64,000 nt of DNA from Cephaloticoccus capnophilus. Lineage in GTDB: Bacteria; Verrucomicrobiota; Verrucomicrobiia; Opitutales; Opitutaceae. The notes beneath the pieces were generated by a model, which saw nothing but the letters and a program-made list of their open reading frames with translations, was not told the DNA's origin and searched no databases. This document shows, piece by piece, positions 7,027-16,306 of this stretch. The translations under genes and the position numbers were made by a program. The first letter of the stretch is position 1; each line of letters starts with the position of its first letter. The stretch covers positions 1 to 64,000 of the forward strand of contig NZ_LSZP01000047.1 of NCBI RefSeq assembly GCF_001580045.1, written 5' to 3'.

Positions 7027-9333
7027 ATGAAAAGCCCCCAGCTACTCCCTGTCGCGCTTGGCCTTTGCGCCTTCGTTTGCTGCATAGCTCCAGAGCTTGT
7101 CGCTCAATCCAGCCCCTACAGTACTGACCAAGCACAACAAACGGACGATGAAACGGTCGTCTTGCCCGCCTTCTCAGTTGCAGGCGATACGGTTGACCGC
7201 TACCGCGCCGCAGATGCGGTATCGTCTGCACGCGTTCGCACTCAGTTAATCGAAACTCCGAGTTCAATCACCGTCCTGCCTCGTGATCTTATCGAAGATA
7301 TCGCTCCGACCCGCGTCTACGACGCCACTAAATACATAGCCGGCGTCCAAGATGGCCGGGGGAACAGCTATCAAGACCGCATCACGCTTCGCGGCTTCGA
7401 GCTTTCCGGGCGCACTGTTAATAGCTTCGCCGATACCGGGAACCACAACTTCGATGAAGCCCTCATTGAACGCATCGAAGTGAGTAAGGGGCCCAATGCG
7501 ATCCTCTCTCCCGGAGGTCCTCCCGGCGGCACGGTCAATATCGTGACCAAGGCTCCTGAGTTTAGGGCGAAACATTCGCTCACGGCTCTGGTTGGCGACT
7601 TCGATGCACAAAAGGTCACACTCGACACGACCGCGCCGCTCCCCGGTTCCGACCGCTTCGCGTATCGGCTCATCGCTGCCTACCAAGACACCGAGCGCTA
7701 CCTATCGAGCACTGCAAAGCTGCGTAACAAGGTCATCGCCCCGCAGCTCGCATGGCGGATCAGCCCCACGAGCGAGCTCGTCGTGCGCTACGACTGGTTC
7801 GAGACTCGCACCTTCCGTGAGCAGTTAATGATTGTAGATCCTGAGGTTGTGCAGCGTGGGCAAACCCCAAGCCCGGCCCCCGGCTTTAACTGGAGGGGGA
7901 CTAACGGCACTCCACCGTGGAGTGGACTTTCCTACCAAAAACACAGTCTCTCACTGGAGTTTAGCACATCCTTTAACCAATACCTCAGTATGCGTTTGGC
8001 CGGCCGCTTCCAGAGAACTGGGGAGGGCTCCGACCAAGCCCACATTACGACTCCCAGCGCGAGTAACCGCTACAACCCTTACACTGGAATCCTTACGCCC
8101 AACCAGACTTGGGCACTCGCCGACCCGAGTCTCGCTCACGACGCGAATCTCAACCCCTACGTCGCGACTAACTCACCCTATTACGATCCCACAGCCATTC
8201 AGCTTCAGGTCTCTCGCGGCCTTTATGCTAGGGGCGACACCTACTCGATTCAAAACGACTGGGTGCTCAGCTTTGATACTCCGTATGCAAAGCTGCAAAC
8301 AGTCGCGGGCTTTGCGGGCTCGGATAGCGAATCGGTCTCTAGGGGCGTTAATGGTACAATCGCCCCGCTCAATCTTTTCGATATTGCGAGCCACGACTCC
8401 ACTCCGACTTGGGACACAGCCCTAAGTACCGATAACGAAAACGAGGCGACCAACTGGCAAGCCTACCTCAACCAGCGCGTCACATTCTGGGAGGATCGTA
8501 TTGCGCTGACGGGCGGCGCGCTCCACTACGATACACAGAGTAAATCGCGCAACAAAGTCAGAGGAACCAGCGGCGGCCTCGACGCCTCGAAAGACATGTT
8601 TCTCGGCTCTGCGCTCGTGCGCGTGACACCCAATGCCTCGCTCTACTACAGCTATTCGACCAATGCGGCTCCCGCGACGTTTAACTCTCAGCCATTGTGG
8701 CGTGAGGGAAAACAGCACGAATGGGGCGCGAAGATGGAGTTCTTCGAGCGGCGGCTTGGTGTAAACTTTGCGTATTTCGAAATCACCCAGACCAACTTCG
8801 TCGTCGCCAACCCCGCATACTACGCGGGCGACCTGAATCAACCCACCGACCTTCTCTCTGACTACTCCAACCACGGTGCTGAACTCGAAGTGATGGGAGC
8901 CCTCACCCGTAACCTCTCGGTCATGGCCAGCGTGACGAACCTCAAAATGCGCGACGCGCGTGGCCGCAACGTCCGCGCTGTCGCCGACCATCTCGCTGCC
9001 GCTATGCTCAACTACCGGCTCCAAGACGGTGCGCTCAAAGGCCTTAGCTTCACCCTCGGTGCCAACTACGCTAGCGAGCGCGCAGGCGACATACCGGTTC
9101 CTGATTTCACCCCTCTGGGTGTGGTAACGCAGACGAGCTTCTTCGTCCCCAGTCATACCCGCTGGAGTGCAGGCGCCTCGTACCAGTGGAGCCGCTACAC
9201 CCTGCGCCTGATGGTCGATAACCTCACCGACAAAAAGAACTACTTCTCCGGTGCAGGGGCTCGCTTCTCCCAGCCCGGGCTAGCTTCTGCCGACGGTCGG
9301 AATATCCGCGGGACCATCACCGTAAGGTTTTGA
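7027..9333 (+). CDS. TonB-dependent outer-membrane receptor, siderophore-receptor type
   Basis: A 768-residue outer-membrane beta-barrel taking up a chelate (probably ferric siderophore) using TonB energy. Signal peptide at 1-27, a TonB-box-like stretch near residues 45-55 (ETVVLPAFSV), plug domain with SSITVLPRDLIEDI and RIEVSKGPNAILSPGGPPGG, then a barrel ending in VRF, the usual BAM signal. The plug segment with ITLRGF fits FhuA/FhuE-type receptors. The ATG at 7027 directly precedes the signal peptide; the open frame upstream is not signal-like. No clear Fur box is seen. Confidence 0.9.
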   Translation: MKSPQLLPVALGLCAFVCCIAPELVAQSSPYSTDQAQQTDDETVVLPAFSVAGDTVDRYRAADAVSSARVRTQLIETPSSITVLPRDLIEDIAPTRVYDATKYIAGVQDGRGNSYQDRITLRGFELSGRTVNSFADTGNHNFDEALIERIEVSKGPNAILSPGGPPGGTVNIVTKAPEFRAKHSLTALVGDFDAQKVTLDTTAPLPGSDRFAYRLIAAYQDTERYLSSTAKLRNKVIAPQLAWRISPTSELVVRYDWFETRTFREQLMIVDPEVVQRGQTPSPAPGFNWRGTNGTPPWSGLSYQKHSLSLEFSTSFNQYLSMRLAGRFQRTGEGSDQAHITTPSASNRYNPYTGILTPNQTWALADPSLAHDANLNPYVATNSPYYDPTAIQLQVSRGLYARGDTYSIQNDWVLSFDTPYAKLQTVAGFAGSDSESVSRGVNGTIAPLNLFDIASHDSTPTWDTALSTDNENEATNWQAYLNQRVTFWEDRIALTGGALHYDTQSKSRNKVRGTSGGLDASKDMFLGSALVRVTPNASLYYSYSTNAAPATFNSQPLWREGKQHEWGAKMEFFERRLGVNFAYFEITQTNFVVANPAYYAGDLNQPTDLLSDYSNHGAELEVMGALTRNLSVMASVTNLKMRDARGRNVRAVADHLAAAMLNYRLQDGALKGLSFTLGANYASERAGDIPVPDFTPLGVVTQTSFFVPSHTRWSAGASYQWSRYTLRLMVDNLTDKKNYFSGAGARFSQPGLASADGRNIRGTITVRF

Positions 9334-9355
9334 AGACTGCTCAGGACGGCTAACC

Positions 9356-9482
9356 TGACCACTCACCCAAGCGCGCACCTCGCCGTTCACGGCGAGGTCA
9401 AGCGAGGTCATCGTCATAGGGAGCCGAAGGCTCCCCTAGCTTGTGGAGGAGAAGCTCCGACCGCAGGGTCGGAGTTCTTCAC
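9356..9482 (+). repeat. Family B multi-hairpin repeat, copy B2 (127 bp)
   Basis: Full-length copy starting TGACCACTC and ending GAGTTCTTCAC. Hairpins: CCTCGCCG/CGGCGAGG near 9378-9397, GGAGCCgaaGGCTCC, GGAGaagCTCC, and CTCCGACCgcaGGGTCGGAG. It lies between the receptor gene and its terminator. Confidence 0.9.
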
Positions 9483-9540
9483 CGCGTACTCACAGTACGC
9501 CGTCAGGTTATCGAGACGGATCGGGTAAACCGCTCCCTTT

Positions 9541-9570
9541 AAACCAGATCAGAAATGATCTGGTTTTTTT
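9541..9570 (+). terminator. Intrinsic terminator after the TonB receptor gene
   Basis: Stem AAACCAGATCA / TGATCTGGTTT with loop GAAA, ending in a run of seven Ts. It is about 210 bp after the stop codon, with repeat B2 between them. Confidence 0.9.
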
Positions 9571-9694
9571 GTGGAGCAACATGGGCTAGCACTTGTCCGA
9601 AAGGACTTACTTTAGCCAACACAGCAATCCTGCCCAATCTGACTTGTCCTTAATGCAAGAATCCGCCGAAGACACGCAATCGATCCGTTGAGCC

Positions 9695-9700
9695 TATAAT
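9695..9700 (+). promoter_or_regulatory. Possible -10 element (TATAAT) for the membrane-protein gene
   Basis: TATAAT lies 35 bp upstream of the start codon at 9735. No good -35 hexamer is seen at the right distance, so this is a weak call. Confidence 0.3.
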
Positions 9701-9734
9701 CAGGCATAAAACTCGATTTTCTTGCTTCTGGCAG

Positions 9735-11513
9735 ATGCAAATTGGCCGTGTAGCACGACTGCTGTTGCTGGTGGCAACCGTGTGCGTAGTATGGCTGACT
9801 ATCGAAAACCGCTGGGGGAGTAACTTTCAGCTACCAACCCGTTATGCCTACGATGCTCACTATGTACTAGGGATGATGAAGCTCGCCCAAGAGGGCGATT
9901 TGGGGCTTTTCTCCCATATTTATACGAAATCACTTGGTGCGCCATTTGTAGGTCAGTTAAATGACTTCCCGCAGACTGAACGCGTAATTATCTGGGTAGG
10001 AGGTCAAGTCGCGCGAGTGGTTGGGCTCATGCCAGCTGCAAATGCTATGCTGATACTGTCGTGTGTGCTGGCAGCTCTTTCATTTTACCTATCAGCGAGA
10101 CTGTGGAAGATTAATCGAGTGCCAGCTTGGGTATTCGCAGTGACTTATGCCTTTTTGCCGCACAACTCCCGCTCGATTCAGCATCTAGGGATCATCTTTA
10201 CAGGCCTCCTTCCTCTTCAATTCTATATCTTGTGGTATGTTTCCGCTGCTCAAAAGCTATCTTGGAGGTCTCGCAGATTCAGGCTGACTCTCGTGGTAAG
10301 TTTATTGAGTGGACTATTAAATATTTACTGGATCTTTTTCTTTCTTCAACTTTATGTACTCGCCCTCCTATTTCGTATCATAAAACGGAGTCGGGACTTT
10401 ACTAAAGCGCTTATTCCCTTTGCGATTACATGCCTAAGTGCCGGGGTTTTTCTTGGTAGTTTTATTATATATAGGATTAGCTATGGGGATAACGCTATGG
10501 CTGTGGTCAGGTCCTATGCGGATATTGAGCAATGGGCGCTCAAGCCTATCGACCTCTTTCTCCCTAAAACTCCACCACCTCTGCCTATTGTGTCGACTGT
10601 CCTTTCAAGGTACTACGACGGAGGCATGATTAAAATAGGAGAAAACTTTGGGAGCTATATTGGGCTTTTTGCTGCCCTTGGCTTGTTAGCCTTACTTTTC
10701 AAAAGTTCTCAGCGTCAAATCTCAAGAAAGTCGATTTCGCTCCCTTGCCTAGCTGCCATTTGGATTATTGCCTATACGGCTTTCGGAGGGCTTCACTCCG
10801 TTTTTAGCTTGGTTTTTGATTTCTATGAAATCAGAGCGACAAATCGCTACTCTACCGCGATTGCGACGATAGGGTTACTCTACTTTGTCTTTATAAGTCA
10901 TAAGTTAACACGTAAGTGGAATCCTACGCTAAGGCTCTTCTTCCTTGGGGTGGGTGCTGTCTGCGGCTTACTAGAGCAGTCATGGAGCGCTTATCGAACA
11001 CCGTCCCCACCTCCCGCTCTTTACGAGGTGGCTGATTATGTGAAAGCGGACAAAGCTCTAGTTTCTCGCTTAGAGCACGGTTTAGAGCCAGGAAGTATGA
11101 TTTATATATTGCCTGCGACGGACTTCCCCGAGCCCTTTTGGGGTAGAGGGAAATTCAAAGGTGATTTTCATCATTATCAAGCCATGCGCCCTTTCTTGTA
11201 TTCGACTAAGCTACGCTATTCATACGGCAGTAATAAAGGCCGACAGGGAGCGGACTGGCAGCTTGATGTGCAGGAGTTGGCTCCTAGAGGGATGGCGGCC
11301 ACCTTAGAGTCGTATGGTTTTGCTGGGATTTTGCTTAATCGTAAGGGATATGAGGATCGTGGTGAACAGGTGCTAGCTGAACTCGCTAGAGCGGGGTGGC
11401 CCATGGAGTTTGAGCAGGGAGTCGATAACGAGTGGGTCTTCATACGGCTCACACCTGAGCAAAACCCAGTCTTGCCGACACCCACCCCTTACGCCCTGAC
11501 ACCGCAGAACTAG
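9735..11513 (+). CDS. Polytopic membrane protein, GT-C glycosyltransferase-like
   Basis: A 592-residue inner-membrane protein. One hydrophobic segment near the N-terminus is followed by a large loop with YDAHYVLGMM (an acidic residue after TM1 is usual in GT-C enzymes), then about ten more membrane helices to residue 425 and a soluble C-terminal part. This layout suggests a polyprenyl-phosphate-sugar-dependent transferase or an oligosaccharide modifying enzyme, but no family is firmly recognised. Codon use is more AT-rich than its neighbours, hinting at transfer. The TAG stop lies in the CTAG end of family A copy A3. Confidence 0.6.
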   Translation: MQIGRVARLLLLVATVCVVWLTIENRWGSNFQLPTRYAYDAHYVLGMMKLAQEGDLGLFSHIYTKSLGAPFVGQLNDFPQTERVIIWVGGQVARVVGLMPAANAMLILSCVLAALSFYLSARLWKINRVPAWVFAVTYAFLPHNSRSIQHLGIIFTGLLPLQFYILWYVSAAQKLSWRSRRFRLTLVVSLLSGLLNIYWIFFFLQLYVLALLFRIIKRSRDFTKALIPFAITCLSAGVFLGSFIIYRISYGDNAMAVVRSYADIEQWALKPIDLFLPKTPPPLPIVSTVLSRYYDGGMIKIGENFGSYIGLFAALGLLALLFKSSQRQISRKSISLPCLAAIWIIAYTAFGGLHSVFSLVFDFYEIRATNRYSTAIATIGLLYFVFISHKLTRKWNPTLRLFFLGVGAVCGLLEQSWSAYRTPSPPPALYEVADYVKADKALVSRLEHGLEPGSMIYILPATDFPEPFWGRGKFKGDFHHYQAMRPFLYSTKLRYSYGSNKGRQGADWQLDVQELAPRGMAATLESYGFAGILLNRKGYEDRGEQVLAELARAGWPMEFEQGVDNEWVFIRLTPEQNPVLPTPTPYALTPQN

Positions 11514-11722
11514 GGCCTACTCCCGTTTCAAACGCGCAGCCGCAGGCTGTTTTATTTGGCGGCGGGCTCGTTGGCCCGCCGCCCCACGCGTAGTGGAGGT
11601 CTGTGACCTCTGACACCGACCGCGCGGACGGTCGTGAACCGTTTCTATTTTGCGGGCTGCGCCGTAAGCAGTGGCGAGCGGCGAGCCAGATGCCTCGCGC
11701 TTGATGCGGGAGCAGACCCTAG
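11510..11722. repeat. Family A element, copy A3 (short form, 213 bp)
   Basis: Ends are CTAGGGCCTACTCCCGTTTC on the left and GCGGGAGCAGACCCTAG on the right. The interior has only a GCGGCGGGCTCGttGGCCCGCCGCC hairpin, a CCCCACGCGTAGTGG block and a CGGGCTGCGCCGTAAGC block shared with 16255-16275. It lacks the large hairpins of the long copies, so it is an internally deleted form. Confidence 0.85.
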
Positions 11723-11834
11723 GCCGTAGGCCGGGCCTCGGCGGTTTGTGGATAGAAAATGCGCAAATATAGAAATTAGGACTTGTTCTCATTTAATTAA
11801 GCATCCTTCTCCTCGGCCCTAAAAAGTAAGACTA

Positions 11835-14684
11835 ATGACCAAGCAAAACTACTCCCTGGGAATCAGAGGACTTATTCGGCCCAATCGGCTGTGGCCTCTA
11901 TTAGCGACTATTCTTGTGCTCTCAGGCGCCGTATCGCTTCGGGCGCAGCGGGTGGAGAGTCGCTCGATGCCGGGAGAAGAGGATCAGAGCGAGGCTGGGC
12001 TTACAGACGTGTTGACTCTGGCAGCCTTCGAGGTGTCGAGCGACCGCATCGAGCGCACGGCTTACGAGGGCAATATGGACTTGCTGCGCAGCGAGTACGA
12101 TGTGCAGCCGTACTCGATTATTGGGCGCGAGGTGATTACCCGCTCTGGGGCGACGACGGTGGAGGATTTGCTCAGGCAGCAACTCACGATGAACACGGCG
12201 TTTTCCTCTAGTGCACAGAGTGCGACGGGTTATGGCGGCAGTGCCAGTAGCTTTAGTCTGCGTGGGCTGAGTGCTGCAGAGACGCTTGTCTTAATCAATG
12301 GCCGTCGCGTGGCCGGGGTGGGGCGCTCGAGCAGCACCGAGGCGGGTGACCAGCCAGATCTTAACGGGATCCCGCTGGCGGCGATTGAGCGGATCGAGGT
12401 GCTGCCTGCTTCGGCGTCGGCGATTTATGGCTCTAGCGCGGTCGGGGGTGTCATCAATGTGGTGCTCCGCCGCGAGTACAGCGGGCACGAGCTCAATACG
12501 CGTTTTGAGATGACGGACGACTGGCATGCGCCGATTGAGACTTTTAATTGGACCTCCAGTTTCCAGTTTGAGGGCGGTCGTACACAGCTCCTCATCTCTG
12601 CGCAGTACCAAGATACGCGGGCACTGTACGGGCATCAGCGCGATTTTCAGCGAAAGGGCCGTGCGCAAATTTTGGAGAATGACCCCGATGCGTTTTACGT
12701 GCCTGCGGGGACGAGAGCGAGTCCGCCTTGGGGGGCCTTGGTGAATATTCGCAGCCGCGATGGGAGTCCGCTTTTCGGCCCTGGCTCGTCGCACTTTACT
12801 CACATCCCGAAAGGCTATCGCGGGTGGCAGATTGATGGGCTGCAGCCGCTCATCGATAATCAAGGGACCTACAACCTCGACCTCGCGCGCGGGATGGCCA
12901 GCGGCTTCACCGCAGACGCGGAGATTATGGCTGCGAGTCGCTCCAAGTCTCTCAGCTTAAACGGCAGCCGCGAGATGACCGAGAAGCTGAAGGTGTTTTT
13001 TGATGGAGGCTATTCGCACAGCGAGCAAAACCCCTACGATAGTTGGTATGGGGCGTGGACTGTGCGGCTTTTCGCGGACTCGCCGAATAACCCTTTTGGC
13101 CAAGATGTACAAGTGACCTATCCGGTGCGAAACGTCGACCGCCGGAGTAGTTCGGAGGTGAATACGACGATTCGCGGTGAGCGCGTGGCAGTGGGCTTCG
13201 AGTATGAGTTACCGCGCCGCTGGCGAGTGGTCGGCAACTACTCGTGGAGCCACTCGGTCAATCACCACCAGTATCTCACGCGCTACGGCAGCCCGACCCG
13301 CGAGGACGCGATTCATGATGGGGTTTTGGACGTGCTGCGCGACACAAGCTCGTTTCCCACGCTGATTGATGAGTATGCGGGGATGCTCCACAGGATCACT
13401 AATGCGTGGTCGAGCGATAGCACCTTGCGCGCTGCGGGTGGCTTGGGCGACTGGTGGTACGCCGGGGAGATTATACTCGCCAACGGCATCGAGCGCCGCG
13501 AGTTACGCCAATTCGGCATCGGTGGTAACAGCGACGATCTGCACCCGCCACCGGTCCACCGCCGCCAGCAGGTTGATAGCTTCTATACGGAGGCCACCGT
13601 GCCACTCGTCGCCTCGCACCAACGCCGCCGGTGGCTGCACAGTGCTGAGCTGCAACTGGCGGCACGGCACGAGCGTTTCAACGTCGAGACGGCGGGCAGT
13701 AAATACGATACCACGGTGCCGACTTTCGGGATACGCTACCTACCCGTGCGTGAATTGATCTTTCGCACGTCGTATGGTCGCGGCTTCCGCGCGCCGACCT
13801 ACGCTCAACTCACTGAGCCGACGCTCTCGACGAGCACGAGTACAGTCAACGACCCGAAACGCGGTGGCGAAGCAGTCGATATTTTCACGCTGAGAGGCGG
13901 CAATACCGCTATCACCCCCGAGACCTCGCGTAATCTGAACATCGGCCTCGTGTGGAGCCCCGAGAGGATTCCCGGGCTGCGCTTTTCGGCGGATTGGTAT
14001 CGGATCGAGAAGCGCAACAACATCACCACTCCGGGCACACAGGCACTCCTTGACGAAGAAGACGAGTACCCGGGCCGCGTCATTCGCGGGCCCGTTGATC
14101 CGAGTGATCCGTATTATCCCGTGGGGCCAGTCATCCAGATTAACCGCGCTGTGATGAACATGCTGAAAATGGAGACATCGGGGATCGACCTAGGGGCGCG
14201 TTACTTGTGGCGCGGGGGCAGCTTTGGCGACGTGGATATCGCGGCCAATGCGACTCTCAGCGATTACTACCGCACGCAGACCTCGATCACCTCGGGCGTG
14301 CTTGAGCGGCGCGGGATTCCTTCGCAAAGCGGCCCGCTCAATCAGCGTATTAACGGCAGTCTCGTATGGACGCGCGGGCCTTGGAGCTGCGGTTGGGCGA
14401 CGCAGTATTACAGCCGCTACCGTATCACCCCGACCAGTACGACCTCCATTCGCCGCCAAGGAGGCCCGCTTGTCGCCAGTCAGATTTATCACGATGTCTT
14501 CGTGCGCTACCGCGTGTCTACCCGGGGTCGCCACCGTGCCTTCGAGGGGCTGGAGCTGACGCTCGGTGCGAAGAACGTCTTGGACAAAGCCCCACCCACC
14601 GACATGTCGCGCGGCTACTACTACAGCACTTTCGGTGATCCCCGTATGCGCCGCCTCTACGCGAACGTGAAGAAGACGTTTTAG
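11835..14684 (+). CDS. TonB-dependent receptor, large Opitutaceae type
   Basis: A 949-residue outer-membrane transporter. After a signal-like hydrophobic N-terminus (to about residue 38), the LAAFEVSSDRIE segment resembles the TonB box and linker seen in Verrucomicrobiota receptors. The plug holds SFSLRGLSAAETLVLINGRR and RIEVLPASASAIYGSSAVGG, and the barrel ends in KKTF. Substrate is unknown; many relatives import polysaccharide breakdown products. It stands alone between repeat A3 and the citrate synthase gene. Confidence 0.9.
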   Translation: MTKQNYSLGIRGLIRPNRLWPLLATILVLSGAVSLRAQRVESRSMPGEEDQSEAGLTDVLTLAAFEVSSDRIERTAYEGNMDLLRSEYDVQPYSIIGREVITRSGATTVEDLLRQQLTMNTAFSSSAQSATGYGGSASSFSLRGLSAAETLVLINGRRVAGVGRSSSTEAGDQPDLNGIPLAAIERIEVLPASASAIYGSSAVGGVINVVLRREYSGHELNTRFEMTDDWHAPIETFNWTSSFQFEGGRTQLLISAQYQDTRALYGHQRDFQRKGRAQILENDPDAFYVPAGTRASPPWGALVNIRSRDGSPLFGPGSSHFTHIPKGYRGWQIDGLQPLIDNQGTYNLDLARGMASGFTADAEIMAASRSKSLSLNGSREMTEKLKVFFDGGYSHSEQNPYDSWYGAWTVRLFADSPNNPFGQDVQVTYPVRNVDRRSSSEVNTTIRGERVAVGFEYELPRRWRVVGNYSWSHSVNHHQYLTRYGSPTREDAIHDGVLDVLRDTSSFPTLIDEYAGMLHRITNAWSSDSTLRAAGGLGDWWYAGEIILANGIERRELRQFGIGGNSDDLHPPPVHRRQQVDSFYTEATVPLVASHQRRRWLHSAELQLAARHERFNVETAGSKYDTTVPTFGIRYLPVRELIFRTSYGRGFRAPTYAQLTEPTLSTSTSTVNDPKRGGEAVDIFTLRGGNTAITPETSRNLNIGLVWSPERIPGLRFSADWYRIEKRNNITTPGTQALLDEEDEYPGRVIRGPVDPSDPYYPVGPVIQINRAVMNMLKMETSGIDLGARYLWRGGSFGDVDIAANATLSDYYRTQTSITSGVLERRGIPSQSGPLNQRINGSLVWTRGPWSCGWATQYYSRYRITPTSTTSIRRQGGPLVASQIYHDVFVRYRVSTRGRHRAFEGLELTLGAKNVLDKAPPTDMSRGYYYSTFGDPRMRRLYANVKKTF

Positions 14685-14775
14685 TTGAGCCGCCTACCGT
14701 GAGCGCGTTCTCTTCGGGTGATGTGTGTTGACGAGCTGCCAACGAGTAGCCCGCATAAAAAATAGGTCTGCGTTA

Positions 14776-14798
14776 CGAAGGGCCTACGTAGCCCTTCG
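14776..14798. other. Hairpin between the TonB receptor gene and gltA
   Basis: Inverted repeat CGAAGGGC / GCCCTTCG with a seven-base loop. No T-run follows on either strand, so it is not a standard terminator. It could be a 5' leader structure of gltA, whose start is 70 bp away. Confidence 0.45.
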
Positions 14799-14867
14799 CA
14801 AAAAATGAAGCCCCTTTGAGCCCTTTGTTTTGCATCAGTTAGCCAACCTGATTTACTCCCCATCTTT

Positions 14868-16175
14868 ATGACGAAGACGCCCCTACTCCACCTTGAGAAC
14901 AAAACCTACGAACTGCCTTTTATTGAAGGCACCGAAGGAGAGAAAGCAGTGGATGTGCGGCGATTGCGGGCCGAGTCGGGCTATATCTGTTTCGACCAAG
15001 GCTACGGCAACACGGGGTCTTGTGAGAGCCAAATCACCTACATCGATGGGGATGCGGGCATCCTGCGGCATCGCGGCTACCCGATCGAGCAGCTCGCTGA
15101 GCAGAGCGAGTTTGTGGAGACCGCCTACCTCGTCATTTACGGTGAATTACCCAACGCGGCACAGCGGCGTGCGTTTGGCGACCTGTTGCGTACGCATGCC
15201 GAAGTCGAAGAGCCGTTGCAGCGCATCTTTGAAGGCTTCCCGCGCACGGCCCCGCCGATGACGATTCTTGCCTCGGTCGTCGCGGCACTCGCTGCGCATC
15301 ACCCCGAGCTGGCGGCGAACAATTTTGAGAAAGACCTAGCCGTGTTTGATACGGCGGCGGCGATGGCGATCTCCAAGACGCGTACGCTTGGCGCGATGAT
15401 TTATCGCCACCGCAAAGGGCTGCCCTTTGTGCCGTCGAAGGACACGACGTTTTGCGAAAACTTCCTGCACATGATGTTTTCGCAAAAAGAGCCCGGCGGG
15501 CCGGACTACCTCGCCGAGCCCGAAGTCGTGAAGGCGCTCAACCTACTCCTGCTCCTGCATGCCGACCACGAGCAAAACTGCAGCACGGCGGCGGTGCGCA
15601 TGGTTGGCTCTAGCTCGGCCAATCTCTTCGCCTCGCTTTCGGCTGGCGTCTCTGCGCTCTCTGGCCCGCTGCACGGTGGGGCGAACACGGCGGTTATGGA
15701 AATGCTCCAGCAAATCCATGACGCGGGCGACGACGGGTCTCGCTTCATTGAGCAAGCGAAGTCGGGCAGTAAGAGCACGCGGCTGATGGGCTTCGGCCAT
15801 GCCGTGTATCGCAACTTCGATCCGCGCGCGAAAATCATCGGCGCAGCTTGCGAGAAGGTGTTGGCGAAGCTCGGCATTAACGACCCGCTGCTCGATATCG
15901 CGCGCCACCTAGAGCAAGCGGCACTGCGCGACGATTATTTCTTATCGCGCAAGCTGTACCCCAATGTGGATTTTTACTCAGGCATCATCATGCGTGCGCT
16001 CGGGATTCCCGTGAGCTTGTTCACCGTGATTTTTGCAATGGGCCGGACAACCGGCTGGATCGCGAACTGGTATGAAGTCGCCTCACAGCCGAAGGGCCGC
16101 ATCTACCGCCCGCGCCAGGTTTACACCGGCCCTGTAAAGCGCGATTACGTGCCGATGGCCGCCCGGCCTCTTTGA
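14868..16175 (+). CDS. gltA: Citrate synthase
   Basis: Condenses acetyl-CoA and oxaloacetate to citrate, the entry step of the TCA cycle; cytoplasmic. The 435-residue length fits the hexameric, NADH-regulated bacterial type (about 427 aa). Catalytic signatures are HADHEQNCST (first His), GPLHGGANTAVME (second His), GFGHAVYRNFDPRA, and PNVDFYSG with the catalytic Asp. The N-terminal extension with YDPG-like GNTGSCESQITYIDGDAGIL is also typical. It appears to be a single-gene unit. Confidence 0.97.
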   Translation: MTKTPLLHLENKTYELPFIEGTEGEKAVDVRRLRAESGYICFDQGYGNTGSCESQITYIDGDAGILRHRGYPIEQLAEQSEFVETAYLVIYGELPNAAQRRAFGDLLRTHAEVEEPLQRIFEGFPRTAPPMTILASVVAALAAHHPELAANNFEKDLAVFDTAAAMAISKTRTLGAMIYRHRKGLPFVPSKDTTFCENFLHMMFSQKEPGGPDYLAEPEVVKALNLLLLLHADHEQNCSTAAVRMVGSSSANLFASLSAGVSALSGPLHGGANTAVMEMLQQIHDAGDDGSRFIEQAKSGSKSTRLMGFGHAVYRNFDPRAKIIGAACEKVLAKLGINDPLLDIARHLEQAALRDDYFLSRKLYPNVDFYSGIIMRALGIPVSLFTVIFAMGRTTGWIANWYEVASQPKGRIYRPRQVYTGPVKRDYVPMAARPL

Positions 16176-16306
16176 GGCTTTTATTGAGCGCGGTGTGTCG
16201 CGGTCGCAGACCGAGCCACCGCGCAGCGGGTGGAGGCGTAAAATCCTGTCCCTTCGGGCTGCGCCGTAAGCCGCACCGCGGTTCGCGTTTGAAACGGCCT
16301 CAGCCT
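16176..16306. repeat. Degenerate family A element, copy A4
   Basis: Fills the space between the convergent gltA and helicase genes. It holds CGCGGTCGCAGACCGAGCC (also found inside lipB near 43268), the CGGGCTGCGCCGTAAGC block shared with A3, and a right terminal repeat CGCGTTTGAAACGGCCTCAG. The left terminus is not recognisable. Confidence 0.6.

Noticed and set aside
14776-14798. Terminator after the second TonB receptor gene
   Set aside because: Good stem but no T-run on either strand; kept only as a hairpin.
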